From Acidocella aquatica (GTDB taxonomy: Bacteria > Pseudomonadota > Alphaproteobacteria > Acetobacterales > Acetobacteraceae), in assembly GCF_030160635.1 (NCBI RefSeq), contig NZ_BSOS01000067.1, positions 62,001 through 126,000 of the forward strand: 64,000 bases of DNA, given 5' to 3'. A model generated the notes under the pieces. That model did not search any database and was not told the DNA's origin. It saw nothing but the letters and a program-made list of their open reading frames with translations. This document shows, one piece after another, positions 26,505 to 34,624 of the stretch. The position numbers and the translations under genes were made by a program. Each line of letters starts with the position of its first letter. The stretch's first letter is position 1.

Positions 26505-27161
26505 TCAGTTGGAGATTTGTGTCCAGGCGATGCTGGATATCGGTATCACCGCGGCCACCGCGGCATAGATATCGGCGTCACTCACGACGCCCGGAAATTC
26601 CGCGGCGGCGGCATAGAACATCGGCGCCTCATTATACCCGCCCGGCCCCGTGCTATAACCACCCGCATTGCTGATGGGCGTATCATTCGGCCGGTAGGCA
26701 GTCAGAAAAAACTGATATGGCAGATCAAGGCTGCCATATCCGCCGGCAATGTTGTAGCCAAGATTAACATTATATCCACCAGTATCCCCGGCATTCATCG
26801 GCTCGAAGACCATCGGCACCCGCCCGGTCAAATTTCTGAGCGCCTCCACCAATCCGGCTCGCGTCGCACGCGGAGCAACCAAATTGTTACGAATCCGCGC
26901 GCGATAAGCCACATCAGCCTCCCCCGCGCGGCGCGGCAACGCGCCACCCATATAATCCGCCGAGGCGATATCCAGAAATATCCCACTTGCCGAGCCAATC
27001 CGCGTTTGCGCCTGCACAAAACCAAGCAGCGCATACAGCCCGCTCCATGCACTCGCCAGCCCCGTCAGCAAGGCCTCCAACACCGGCGCGCTGTCAGAAA
27101 ACCACCGTCCCGGCAGAACCATCTTCAACCGCGCCAGCATATCAGATGTATCACCAACCAT
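26505..27161 (-). CDS. Phage baseplate protein, Mu gp48-like
   Basis: A protein of 218 aa following the baseplate J gene, the position of Mu gp48. Conserved-looking parts are LPGRWFSDSAPVLEALLTGL (about residues 16-35) and a DIASADYMGGALPRRAGEAD segment with YRARIRNNLVAPRATRAGLV, typical of proteins that follow gp47. I chose ATG at 27161, since 27167 is a TTG. Its start overlaps the region of the J stop. It likely caps the wedge and connects to the fibres. Confidence 0.68.
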   Translation of the reverse strand: MVGDTSDMLARLKMVLPGRWFSDSAPVLEALLTGLASAWSGLYALLGFVQAQTRIGSASGIFLDIASADYMGGALPRRAGEADVAYRARIRNNLVAPRATRAGLVEALRNLTGRVPMVFEPMNAGDTGGYNVNLGYNIAGGYGSLDLPYQFFLTAYRPNDTPISNAGGYSTGPGGYNEAPMFYAAAAEFPGVVSDADIYAAVAAVIPISSIAWTQISN

Positions 27162-27163
27162 CT

Positions 27164-28288
27164 TCAAGCCACCGCTACAGTGCCGGCACGCACCACCCCG
27201 AACAGCGGCGGCACCAAATCCACCGCACCGCCATTGAGCAACAGACCAGACAGGTTGGTAACCGCACCCGAGGCATCATAGGCTAGCTGTGCCAGCCGTG
27301 TATAACTCAATACCGAGCCAATCGGCAGACCAGCAATGTAGCCTTCAATTGCCGCCGCAACAGCCGCCACCGCCGCAACATGCGACGCGCCGGGCCCCGT
27401 CACAATTGTAAGCGCGACATTCGCCAGCATAACCACAGGCGCCTGCACGGCAAATCCAGTCCCAACCGGGCGGATTGCCTCCACAACTTGCTGCACGGTC
27501 GCAAGCAGGCCGGGAGAAGGATTACCCGACCCATCATCAACCGTCACCACGAAAAACCCCATCTGAACGGTGCCCGCCGGATTTACATTTTCGCTGATAC
27601 TATAGCTGAGCCCTTGCTGAATGCCGGCAATCGCCGAACCGATCGCGACATTTGTAGCGCGCGAGAGCCCCGCCAAAAAATTGCCAAATCTGGCGCGGAA
27701 AGCAACGTCACTCTCCGCATCAACACCACCTGTCAGTGCATTTGCATTCACCACCGTATCAACACCCGAAATCGCGCTACCAAGCAAACTAACAGAGCCA
27801 GGTTGAACATTCCCGGAACTTCCCGCCACGCTCGCCACCACGGCCACACTCAGGCCGGCAACACCAGCCGCCATCGTATACCCGCCACTGGCCGCGCTGT
27901 AAGCCTGATTGTTGACATCCCCCATTACCAGAAAACTCTGCGTATTAGCCGCAGTGGACACCACCGTCCCAACCGGAATAAACGCTGTAATACTCGGCGT
28001 AAACCGCGTGAACATGACCTGGCCGGATGCCGCGACGGCAGGCAAGCGCGTAAACCCGAAATCCGCGCCAAAACTATCACAATCCGCCCCGGAACTCGTC
28101 GCCAGCCGCGTGGTTGCAAGACACTGCACAATCAGCCATTGCAGCCATAATCCAACCGATGCATTGGCTTCCAATATGGCGCGCAACACCGAGCCAACCG
28201 TCAGATCCAATAAATTTTGCGCCGCCCCTTGCACAGAGGCGGCCATCCTCTCCACCAATGTGGAGAAGTTCTGCAGCGATAATTGCAT
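27164..28288 (-). CDS. Baseplate wedge protein J / Mu gp47 family
   Basis: Builds the baseplate wedge of contractile tails. Typical pieces are QNLLDLTVGSVLRAILEANA (about residues 24-43), LATSSGADCDSFGADFGFTR, and ANALTGGVDAESDVAFRARF (about 185-204), the latter being the most conserved block of the gp47/J family. The length of about 374 aa is standard. ATG at 28288 was chosen; GTG at 28294 abuts the previous stop. It is flanked by the gp46-like and gp48-like genes as in Mu. Confidence 0.88.
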   Translation of the reverse strand: MQLSLQNFSTLVERMAASVQGAAQNLLDLTVGSVLRAILEANASVGLWLQWLIVQCLATTRLATSSGADCDSFGADFGFTRLPAVAASGQVMFTRFTPSITAFIPVGTVVSTAANTQSFLVMGDVNNQAYSAASGGYTMAAGVAGLSVAVVASVAGSSGNVQPGSVSLLGSAISGVDTVVNANALTGGVDAESDVAFRARFGNFLAGLSRATNVAIGSAIAGIQQGLSYSISENVNPAGTVQMGFFVVTVDDGSGNPSPGLLATVQQVVEAIRPVGTGFAVQAPVVMLANVALTIVTGPGASHVAAVAAVAAAIEGYIAGLPIGSVLSYTRLAQLAYDASGAVTNLSGLLLNGGAVDLVPPLFGVVRAGTVAVA

Positions 28289-28294
28289 GATCAC

Positions 28295-28657
28295 CTACAA
28301 GGTAAATGTGAGAACAGACGTCTGCTCGCTAACCGCGTTTGTATAATTCAACGACAAAACCACAGTACCGTCATCGCCCGCCGTTACGTTTACGATCGGC
28401 GCCGGCAACGCCGCCACAGCTCTCTCCAACTGCATTTGCGCGCGCGCCACACCCGCAATCGCAGCAGGCGCCCCCGGTTGACCAATAAACTGTGCAAGAC
28501 CCGCACCGTAATCAAGTTGCCAGATATAATCGCCAGGATTTGTTAAAACCCGACGCAATACGCGTTGCTGCGTCAAGGCCTCTCCATCCGCCAGCAACAA
28601 ATCTCCCGTTGCGCCAACAGCCAAATCGCCACCGAACCGTAACGCCAGGTCAGCCAT
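28295..28657 (-). CDS. Baseplate protein, Mu gp46-like (GPW/gp25-related position)
   Basis: A protein of 120 aa. The start MADLALRFGGDLAVGATGDL, with LLADGEALTQQRVLRRVLTN and PGDYIWQLDYGAGLAQFIGQ, is characteristic of small phage proteins between the spike (gp45) and J (gp47). The start codon overlaps the upstream gene stop (TAATG). It is probably a baseplate wedge component. The exact family (gp46 or a DUF2634-like member) cannot be settled by eye. Confidence 0.72.
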   Translation of the reverse strand: MADLALRFGGDLAVGATGDLLLADGEALTQQRVLRRVLTNPGDYIWQLDYGAGLAQFIGQPGAPAAIAGVARAQMQLERAVAALPAPIVNVTAGDDGTVVLSLNYTNAVSEQTSVLTFTL

Positions 28658-29202
28658 TATACCGTCACCGACGGCAAACCGGAGACACCCCCCTGCGGAT
28701 CGGCATGGGTATGCCGATCATGCGCGCTCCGCAACGCCGCAAACGTGCCATGCGCGCCGCCTTGGTCAGATATATCTCCGCTAACCATCAGGCTCCCCGT
28801 TATATTCACCACGGGCGCCTTCAATGCGATTGTTCCATCATTGAGCAATTTCAAAAAACTTCCGCTCTGGTGCTGCAACCACAACTCTCCAGCCGGCGCC
28901 GCCAAAGGCTGATCCACGGCCGACCATACACAACCGATAATCACCCCCTGCTCGGCATCACCCTCCTGGGCAATCACCAACACCTGAGCACCCGGCATCA
29001 ATGGAGCTGCAACCCCCCATCCCGCGCCAGCCCAAAGAGAGAGAATCGGCAACCAGCCGCTCAATACATTTTCTGGCTGAATCAAAACCCTGGCAGCATA
29101 GGTTGCGGGATCAAAACTTGAAACCAGACCAAATCGCGCGACACCAGCCAGCCCATCCAAACCTCCTGCATGGGCCTTCACCATATTCCAGAACTGATTC
29201 AT
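28657..29202 (-). CDS. Baseplate spike / assembly protein V (Mu gp45-like)
   Basis: Central spike protein that punctures the membrane. The OB-fold region shows FGLVSSFDPATYAARVLIQP (about residues 24-43), then GWLPILSLWAGAGWG and PGAQVLVIAQEGDAEQGVII, the typical gpV/gp45 pattern. The C-terminus is a beta-helical stretch (DGTIALKAPVVNITGSLMVS) ending with AHDRHTHADPQGGVSGLP. The His residues in HDRHTH may bind an iron ion at the spike tip, as known for related spikes. The length of 181 aa fits. Confidence 0.87.
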   Translation of the reverse strand: MNQFWNMVKAHAGGLDGLAGVARFGLVSSFDPATYAARVLIQPENVLSGWLPILSLWAGAGWGVAAPLMPGAQVLVIAQEGDAEQGVIIGCVWSAVDQPLAAPAGELWLQHQSGSFLKLLNDGTIALKAPVVNITGSLMVSGDISDQGGAHGTFAALRSAHDRHTHADPQGGVSGLPSVTV

Positions 29203-29210
29203 GAAAACCC

Positions 29211-30209
29211 CTAGGATGTCGCGTAGGCGCGAATTGTCTGCAAAAATCCAGATTTTATATCGAACAGGCGCAATATTTCAGTAATCGTATAATTCTGATC
29301 AAAAGTCGAATTGGTTCCACCAAGCGTTATCTGCATCCCAGGCATCATGGCCAGATTCGCGGGCATCGTTCCAAATAAAATCGTAGCGTGCCGCGCAAGA
29401 TTTGCCAAATGACCCGCCGCCAACGTCTGGGCCTGCACTTGCGTGAGATTAGGCCGTACCAGCGTTGTCACGAGGCCGGAGCCCTTACTCTGAGTCACCA
29501 CGGCTTTATTCCTGCAATTCCACGATTTCACAACGGTGCCGCCAGGCAAACTTGCTGCCACATCAAGCGACAAAGCCATGAAACGCCGGGGCGTGAAAAA
29601 TACCGGAACACCCGGTTGTGGCGGCCCAAAATTCAACACTGTCCCAACAACCGAAAGTTCATAATTCTCAGCCTCTGCCAACGCAGAGAGCAAATTCCAC
29701 TCGGTCATCACCCGTGAGTTCAGTCCCAAGGCGGTGCGCGCATGATCCAACTGATAATACTGCCCAACAAGCGCCGCCGTCGCGGTCACATTCGGCGTAA
29801 GTTGATGCCGCAATGCTACCGCCGTCACAATCTGGCTTGCCGTCTGATTAACAAACGTCTCCGAGACTTCGGTATCAATCAACCGCGCCGACAAATCCCG
29901 GCCAGTCAGTATCGCTTTGTTTTCTAGAATATCAATCTGAATATTATCAATCTGCCCCGTTAGCAACGGAACCATCCCATACCCATCTAGCGCAGCCTCG
30001 ATGGTTATCACCTCCAGGCCAAGACTCGAAAAATAGGCAATCGTGGTAAACCCCGCCGCTCCAACCGCAAAGCTGATACGAAACCGGTCAGCCGAAAAAT
30101 ACGCGACCGATTCAATCTCAAGCTCAACCGCGCCAGGCACAACCACTCCACCAATGCTAGGCCGCAGCCGCGGCTGTTCAACCGGCAACGCCACCCCCGG
30201 CCGATGCAT
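29211..30209 (-). CDS. Baseplate hub protein (Mu gp44 / P2 gpD-like)
   Basis: A hub subunit of 332 aa. Recognisable segments are SADRFRISFAVGAAGFTTIA (about residues 39-58), GQIDNIQIDILENKAILTGR and DLSARLIDTEVSETFVNQTA, which match the D-x-S-A-R-L-I-D block of gpD/gp44-like hubs. The C-terminus has GMQITLGGTNSTFDQNYTIT. It overlaps the upstream LysM-type gene by 32 nt, which is unusual within this operon. No ideal ribosome binding site is visible, so translation is probably coupled. Confidence 0.82.
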   Translation of the reverse strand: MHRPGVALPVEQPRLRPSIGGVVVPGAVELEIESVAYFSADRFRISFAVGAAGFTTIAYFSSLGLEVITIEAALDGYGMVPLLTGQIDNIQIDILENKAILTGRDLSARLIDTEVSETFVNQTASQIVTAVALRHQLTPNVTATAALVGQYYQLDHARTALGLNSRVMTEWNLLSALAEAENYELSVVGTVLNFGPPQPGVPVFFTPRRFMALSLDVAASLPGGTVVKSWNCRNKAVVTQSKGSGLVTTLVRPNLTQVQAQTLAAGHLANLARHATILFGTMPANLAMMPGMQITLGGTNSTFDQNYTITEILRLFDIKSGFLQTIRAYATS

Positions 30210-30366
30210 CCACCGCGGGTATGCCCAATGTAGTCACCCCCGGCAAAATGGGGTCCACCAACCCGTTCAACTGCGCAATGCGAATCCATTGTGTCGCATC
30301 ATTTAAATATTGCGCGGCAATCGCAAACAAATTTCCACCAGCGACAGTGACGATCCGATTACTCAT
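30178..30366 (-). CDS. Small LysM-like tail protein (gpX type)
   Basis: A 62-aa protein with VAGGNLFAIAAQYLNDATQW, then IRIAQLNGLVDPILPGVTTL, the LysM pattern of tail protein X and its relatives. These small proteins bind between hub and tube or at peptidoglycan. Its start overlaps the upstream stop (ATGA), and its end runs 32 nt into the hub gene. The last dozen residues (Ala/Gly-rich) are outside the domain. Confidence 0.72.
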   Translation of the reverse strand: MSNRIVTVAGGNLFAIAAQYLNDATQWIRIAQLNGLVDPILPGVTTLGIPAVDASAGGGVAG

Positions 30367-31061
30367 AACAGCTCACTCTCCAAATTTATCGCGGCCCGGC
30401 CAACATAACCAGTTACCGCCGCCGCAGCAGCAAGACGAGACGATATCGTATTAATCTGACTAACCGCCAACACCCCTCCCTGTGCATCCGCCGCCCCACT
30501 CAACGCCGAGTTTGCCATGCTCAACGCCACTCCCTGAGTACCAACAATGCCCGCCAGCTCATCCTTGATGGCCAAAACTCCCGTGAGACTTGCCGCACTA
30601 ATCCCCGCAAGGGACATCCCAGCCTGCCCACTCAATGCACCAGCCGCCGCAAGGTCATTACTGATTAGATTCCCAACCGGCGCCGCAATCGCTGCCAGAG
30701 ACGCCAGTGGATCACTTACAACAACACAGGTCACAGCGAAGGGAATCAAGTTTGTCTTATAATATTCCGCGCAAAATTCTTCGATGATCACGGTATAGAA
30801 AAAGCCATCCCACACAAGTGGCAAGGACGCCCCCAACGCACGCGCGGCATCGAGCATCTGTGCCCGGCTTACCGCATCACCACCGGAAAAAATTCCTGAA
30901 AATGAAATTTTCCCGTCATCGAGGCCAAGCACCTCAACAACCCTGCCGCCACCAATCAGTTGCCGTACCACCACATTCTGGCGGCCGCCAAATGAAATTT
31001 TTTCCGGCACTTCCATATCCCGGAACGCCACACCGCCCAGAGTCAAAATTACATGGCTCAT
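30363..31061 (-). CDS. Mu gpN-like (DNA circularisation N-terminal family) tail protein
   Basis: A protein of 232 aa. MSHVILTLGGVAFRDMEVPE, with ISFGGRQNVVVRQLIGGGRV and DDGKISFSGIFSGGDAVSRA, is the N-terminal domain of Mu gpN-like baseplate proteins. The segment LPLVWDGFFYTVIIEEFCAE, then YYKTNLIPFAVTCVVVSDP, completes the two-layer beta domain. The C-terminal ~110 residues are Ala/Ser-rich helix. The family is named for DNA circularisation but acts as a structural tail component at the hub. Confidence 0.78.
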   Translation of the reverse strand: MSHVILTLGGVAFRDMEVPEKISFGGRQNVVVRQLIGGGRVVEVLGLDDGKISFSGIFSGGDAVSRAQMLDAARALGASLPLVWDGFFYTVIIEEFCAEYYKTNLIPFAVTCVVVSDPLASLAAIAAPVGNLISNDLAAAGALSGQAGMSLAGISAASLTGVLAIKDELAGIVGTQGVALSMANSALSGAADAQGGVLAVSQINTISSRLAAAAAVTGYVGRAAINLESELL

Positions 31062-31068
31062 GATAATC

Positions 31069-31932
31069 TCAAACAGGGAGTTTTAAGCCGGCCCAGGCTG
31101 GGGTAAGTCGCGGATCAAACGCCAGCGCGCCCGAAGGCGGCAACCGTGCCTGATGCATAAAATAACCATTCACAGCGCGCGATATATCCACCAAGGATTC
31201 ACGCGCATCCTGTCTCATACCACTGGGACTATACCCAGCTGCAATATCTGAAGATCCCGCCTCACGCCGCATACGACCGCTCAGGCTACGTCCCGGCACC
31301 TCAGCCTGAGAGCTTGTTCTTACGTGACTTGCCGCCCTCACTTGCATATTTTCCTGATTGAGAGATGGTACAAACCTCCCCGGAGCGCCGCCAATCACCG
31401 CTTTACCAGCAGGCGCGAACGATCGTTCACCCGTGCCCCTGCCTGTAGCTATTTTATAAGATGCAGGACCAGCCATCATGATCCTATGTTTTGGCTGCAT
31501 CAATGCCTTGAGAGCATTCACTACCGATACCGGCAGCGAGCTAACCTTCCCTAGCCGGGAGAGCTCACCCGGCGAATTAGTCGGGAGCCGCCCACCCGAA
31601 AATTCTGGATGCAGCGAATCGGCAAGCCTGCCCGCCTGAAACTGTTCAAGCGGCCCCCGCTTTTTCTCACCTGCCTTTTGTCGAATTAAAAACCTTAGTT
31701 TTGGCGCCGTCGGAGTGGCCTGAGTCACTCCGCTCAGCTTCCGCCCAAAGAATGCATTATGAAATTTGTCGAATGCCAGGCTCGATCTGGCCAAACCCAC
31801 CAAACCCCATTTATAGCCGGCAAGAGAATCGGCTGCACTGTTTCCCGGCATGATCATTTTCATGAATGCTCCAGGTGCGGCGCCATCAACGTAGAAAAAT
31901 GACGAGATTTTTCCTGAAATATCCAAATTCAT
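31069..31932 (-). CDS. Protein in the tape-measure position, unusually short
   Basis: No clear family. It lies where the tape-measure gene is expected, between the frameshifted chaperone and the gpN-like gene. It has only 287 aa, is basic and has no long coiled coil or membrane helices. The C-terminus (RAVNGYFMHQARLPPSGALA followed by FDPRLTPAWAGLKLPV) resembles the end of some phage tail tape-measure proteins. ATG at 31932 has GGGAGG directly against it. ATG at 31863 has GGAG with a 5-nt spacer and may be the true start (264 aa). It could be a shortened tape measure or a different protein. Confidence 0.5.
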   Translation of the reverse strand: MNLDISGKISSFFYVDGAAPGAFMKMIMPGNSAADSLAGYKWGLVGLARSSLAFDKFHNAFFGRKLSGVTQATPTAPKLRFLIRQKAGEKKRGPLEQFQAGRLADSLHPEFSGGRLPTNSPGELSRLGKVSSLPVSVVNALKALMQPKHRIMMAGPASYKIATGRGTGERSFAPAGKAVIGGAPGRFVPSLNQENMQVRAASHVRTSSQAEVPGRSLSGRMRREAGSSDIAAGYSPSGMRQDARESLVDISRAVNGYFMHQARLPPSGALAFDPRLTPAWAGLKLPV

Positions 31933-32002
31933 CCTCCCGCTTCATCACGATCCAGCGTCTCAAATGCCCGGCATCACAAACAAATCATCATCCGGAATCA
32001 CG

Positions 32003-32472
32003 TCACGGCAGCTCCCAGCACAGCCGCTTCCAATCATACGTCAAGCCAGACAGCTCCCCCAGGATCACAACATATGCCATTCGTTCAATCTCATCGAGGT
32101 TGAAGGCCACATCATAAGGCACCCCGCATCCAACCAGATACAAACAATCTGTCAGCGCCGGGTGCCGTGCTAGTTTCCCGCTGCTGCCGCCAACTCCTGG
32201 TCAGACCCCTGCCCCATCGCCTTGGCAATCACCGGCATGGCATCCAGACCAATCCGCTCCAAAGCCGCCTCCAGCCCAGCTTCGCTCGCCGGAAACGGCA
32301 AGGGAACACCGTCAATCATCTCAACCGCAGCCCCCATCAGTGCACCATGCATATAAGACGCATTGGCTGAAAGTTCCGGCCCCAGCGCCTTGAACAGACG
32401 CATCTGTTCCACCACCCCAATCCGCCGCAGATGAAGCTTGCGTCCTGCATCATCCGTCACAATTTCAACCAT
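32003..32472 (-). CDS. Frameshifted tail assembly chaperone (gpGT-type fusion)
   Basis: A predicted -1 ribosomal frameshift at GGGAAAC (32179-32173, frame G GGA AAC) joins the upstream 100 codons to a 56-codon reading frame that has no good start of its own. The extension reads ARHPALTDCLYLVGCGVPYD followed by a VAFNLDEIERMAYVVILGEL segment, clearly protein-like. A stop lies immediately after the slip site in frame 0. A stem-loop starts 6 nt downstream (arms 32166-32160 and 32124-32118, with an inner hairpin). The fusion should be about 156 aa. Such pairs chaperone tape-measure and tube assembly in long-tailed phages. Confidence 0.82.
32118..32179 (-). promoter_or_regulatory. -1 ribosomal frameshift signal
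   Basis: Slippery heptamer GGGAAAC (32179-32173) in the correct frame, followed at once by UAG. After a 6-nt spacer come the paired arms GGCACCC (32166-32160) and GGGUGCC (32124-32118). They enclose a second hairpin CAGAU/AUCUG (32151-32147 with 32139-32135). Slip site, spacer and structure all match known -1 signals. Confidence 0.85.
32170..32472 (-). CDS. Tail assembly chaperone, unshifted product (gpG-type)
   Basis: The frame-0 product of about 100 aa. MVEIVTDDAGRKLHLRRIGV and VEQMRLFKALGPELSANASY lead into a helical C-terminus ending QELAAAAGN. ATG at 32472 overlaps the tail-tube stop (TGATG), so translation is coupled. In phages with this layout the short and long forms are made in a fixed ratio and do not enter the mature virion. 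The family is recognised by position and by the frameshift signal rather than by a motif. Confidence 0.75.
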   Translation of the reverse strand: MVEIVTDDAGRKLHLRRIGVVEQMRLFKALGPELSANASYMHGALMGAAVEMIDGVPLPFPASEAGLEAALERIGLDAMPVIAKAMGQGSDQELAAAAGN

Positions 32473-32900
32473 CAAACCCTCGTCCGGCCAGAAGCATAAA
32501 ACTCCAGCTTCTGCGTCACCGGAGCATCGCCTTTATACGCCCCGGCCGATGTCAACTTGAACACCGCGCCATGAAACTGATACGTTGACGTCGAACCATC
32601 CGGCTCATGAATATACTGGTACAACGCCCCAGCATTTATTGACTGTCCTGCCAGATATGCCGCTTCAATTTGCGCGATGAAATCATCCACCGCGGACGAC
32701 CCCCGATCCAGCGAAAAACTCCCAGCCCAGCCCTTCGGCAGCTCCGCGCCAAGCTGCACACCGTCCAGCCGGTCCACCCGCACGGCAACCGTCAGTTGCT
32801 GCGCTTCAAACCCCGTCACATGCGCCAGGTCCACGCGGCCAAAAGGCCCCATCACCACAACCTGGCAATCGCTACCAACCGAAAATGTATTATACGGCAT
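32472..32900 (-). CDS. Contractile tail tube protein
   Basis: Forms the inner tube. The length of 142 aa and the position right after the sheath gene are standard. DLAHVTGFEAQQLTVAVRVD (about residues 23-42) and LPKGWAGSFSLDRGSSAVDD fit the tube beta-barrel pattern, with GSTSTYQFHGAVFKLTSAGA and DAPVTQKLEFYASGR at the end. The ATG is followed by the usual short N-terminal arm. The stop overlaps the chaperone start. Confidence 0.85.
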   Translation of the reverse strand: MPYNTFSVGSDCQVVVMGPFGRVDLAHVTGFEAQQLTVAVRVDRLDGVQLGAELPKGWAGSFSLDRGSSAVDDFIAQIEAAYLAGQSINAGALYQYIHEPDGSTSTYQFHGAVFKLTSAGAYKGDAPVTQKLEFYASGRTRV

Positions 32901-32915
32901 TTCTGTTCTCCCGCC

Positions 32916-34469
32916 TTAAATGTTCGAAGGAACGGTCTGCACACTCACCTGCACCGTCTGCCCGCCCTGAACATTTACGATAAATTTCTCATTAATCGCC
33001 TGGTACTGCACCTGCACATCCGCCTGCACATACCCCAGCGCGGTCCGGCTCGCCGGGTTATTGCTGATGTCACACACAACCGCAAACGGCACAGCACTCC
33101 CGGTGCGTCCCAACATCCCCTGCGACAACAGTCCATTCAGAAATGCCAACAAAGTCGAGCGTATATTCTGGAACAATGAGACATTAACCAACTGTCCAAC
33201 ATACGCCCCCATCCCCGCCGCCAGCGTGCGGGCAATATAATTCGTAAGCCGCGTATAATTATCGCCATTCGTAGCAGCGTCCGAAGAGGAGTTATGCCCC
33301 CCGCGAACTCCCCAATAGGCGCCGCCGGGCTGCGGATTGGCAATCACATCAATTCCCGCGCTCAACAACGCCGCCAGATCGGCCGTCGCATAAGTCGTCG
33401 CCGTACCGCCGCCCGGCTGCCCGGATTTCTGCGTGCCGATCACACCATAAAGCGGCTTGTTCAACGGCGACTGTTCGGGCGATAAATTCGCCAGCCGCCC
33501 AGCAACAAACCCCTGCGGAGAAACCAGCCGGATCAACGCATTCGCCTGGTCAGACCAATAGACCCAATCACCAAACATCAGCTTTGCCGCATAACTGTCT
33601 ACACCGGCTTCCGCCTTCATCGTCACGGCATTCGCAATATTATCGCCCGCCGGTCCGGTTAAAATCATATACACACTTTCGGCAAGGCCGAACGCAATCT
33701 GCACACCCCACTGCGCCGGATCATCAGCATCCGCGAGCAGCGCAATTGAACAACCTTGCGAGCGCAGGGCATACATGCCCAATCGCGGCAGAGAATCACT
33801 CCCCACCAAGGCAGCAGCGGTTACACCATTGGCACCATCGCTTCCAGGCGTACCTGAGCTGAACAAAAACACACCCGCCAGCGGCGTCGTCGCCGCACCC
33901 AGCACGGTAGCAGCCACCAATTGCGATGGCCCCCGCAGCGCGCCATTACCCTTATTCACCGCATTCGCGAGATTAAGCCAGAACTGAGCTCCAACCCCTT
34001 TGATATTATCATAAATCTCCGGGTTCAATCCAGGCAGGGCAACCGTAAGCCGCCAGCTGCTCGCGGCCGATCCCGCAGAAAATGTCAGCGTAATCTGCGA
34101 GCCAAGGCTCCCCGTATACATGGCCGTAAATTCGATCGCGCCAAGTACCGCAAGCGTTGCCGCAACGTCAGTGCCATCGCTCACCCGCACGCAAACAAAA
34201 TTACCGGCCCCCTGCTGCACCGCCGTCGCAACCTGCGTTCCCATGTCATATTTTCGCGGCATCACGGCGCCAAAACTGGCGGCATAACCTCCCATGCCGC
34301 CAACAATCGTTGGCTCGCCCACAGGCCCCCAGCTCGCCGTACCCACCACCCCCAACACATCCGTCGGAACCCCGTTCAACAACAACGTCTGCGGCGGCAC
34401 GATCTGCACATACAAATCCGGCACAATCAGTGCCGTCGTATTAATCGCACCTTGCTGCACAACCGGCAT
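32916..34469 (-). CDS. Contractile tail sheath protein
   Basis: The sheath contracts to drive the tube into the host. The N-terminus has VVGTASWGPVGEPTIVGGMG (about residues 40-59), a typical sheath opening. The C-terminal conserved domain is clear: GLRSxxx-like features are replaced by NYTRLTNYIARTLAAGMGAY and VGQLVNVSLFQNIRSTLLAF, followed by VVCDISNNPASRTALGYVQA. The last strand region (VQYQAINEKFIVNVQGGQTV) forms the inter-subunit mesh in this family. The length of 517 aa is normal. Confidence 0.92.
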   Translation of the reverse strand: MPVVQQGAINTTALIVPDLYVQIVPPQTLLLNGVPTDVLGVVGTASWGPVGEPTIVGGMGGYAASFGAVMPRKYDMGTQVATAVQQGAGNFVCVRVSDGTDVAATLAVLGAIEFTAMYTGSLGSQITLTFSAGSAASSWRLTVALPGLNPEIYDNIKGVGAQFWLNLANAVNKGNGALRGPSQLVAATVLGAATTPLAGVFLFSSGTPGSDGANGVTAAALVGSDSLPRLGMYALRSQGCSIALLADADDPAQWGVQIAFGLAESVYMILTGPAGDNIANAVTMKAEAGVDSYAAKLMFGDWVYWSDQANALIRLVSPQGFVAGRLANLSPEQSPLNKPLYGVIGTQKSGQPGGGTATTYATADLAALLSAGIDVIANPQPGGAYWGVRGGHNSSSDAATNGDNYTRLTNYIARTLAAGMGAYVGQLVNVSLFQNIRSTLLAFLNGLLSQGMLGRTGSAVPFAVVCDISNNPASRTALGYVQADVQVQYQAINEKFIVNVQGGQTVQVSVQTVPSNI

Positions 34470-34472
34470 GGC

Positions 34473-34613
34473 TCAACCCTCCTTCGGCATGATGCGGACA
34501 ACAAAGCTAGCCTGCGGTCCGGCGAGAATATTTTCAACGGCCACAACATCCGTAATCAGGTCGCCGCGGCTATATCCCGCAAACGGCTTCAACACCACCA
34601 GGTGAAAGAGCAT
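34473..34613 (-). CDS. Small phage protein upstream of the sheath gene (46 aa)
   Basis: A 46-codon gene with a good AAAGGAA ribosome binding site. It reads MLFHLVVLKPFAGYSRGDLI, then a TDVVAVENILAGPQASFVVR segment, ending in IMPKEG. It fills an otherwise empty 155-nt gap between two tail genes and stops 4 nt before the sheath start region. Small genes are common just before the sheath (for example Mu gp38), but the sequence does not clearly match one. A regulatory or assembly role is possible. Confidence 0.68.
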   Translation of the reverse strand: MLFHLVVLKPFAGYSRGDLITDVVAVENILAGPQASFVVRIMPKEG

Positions 34614-34624
34614 AAGAATTTCCT

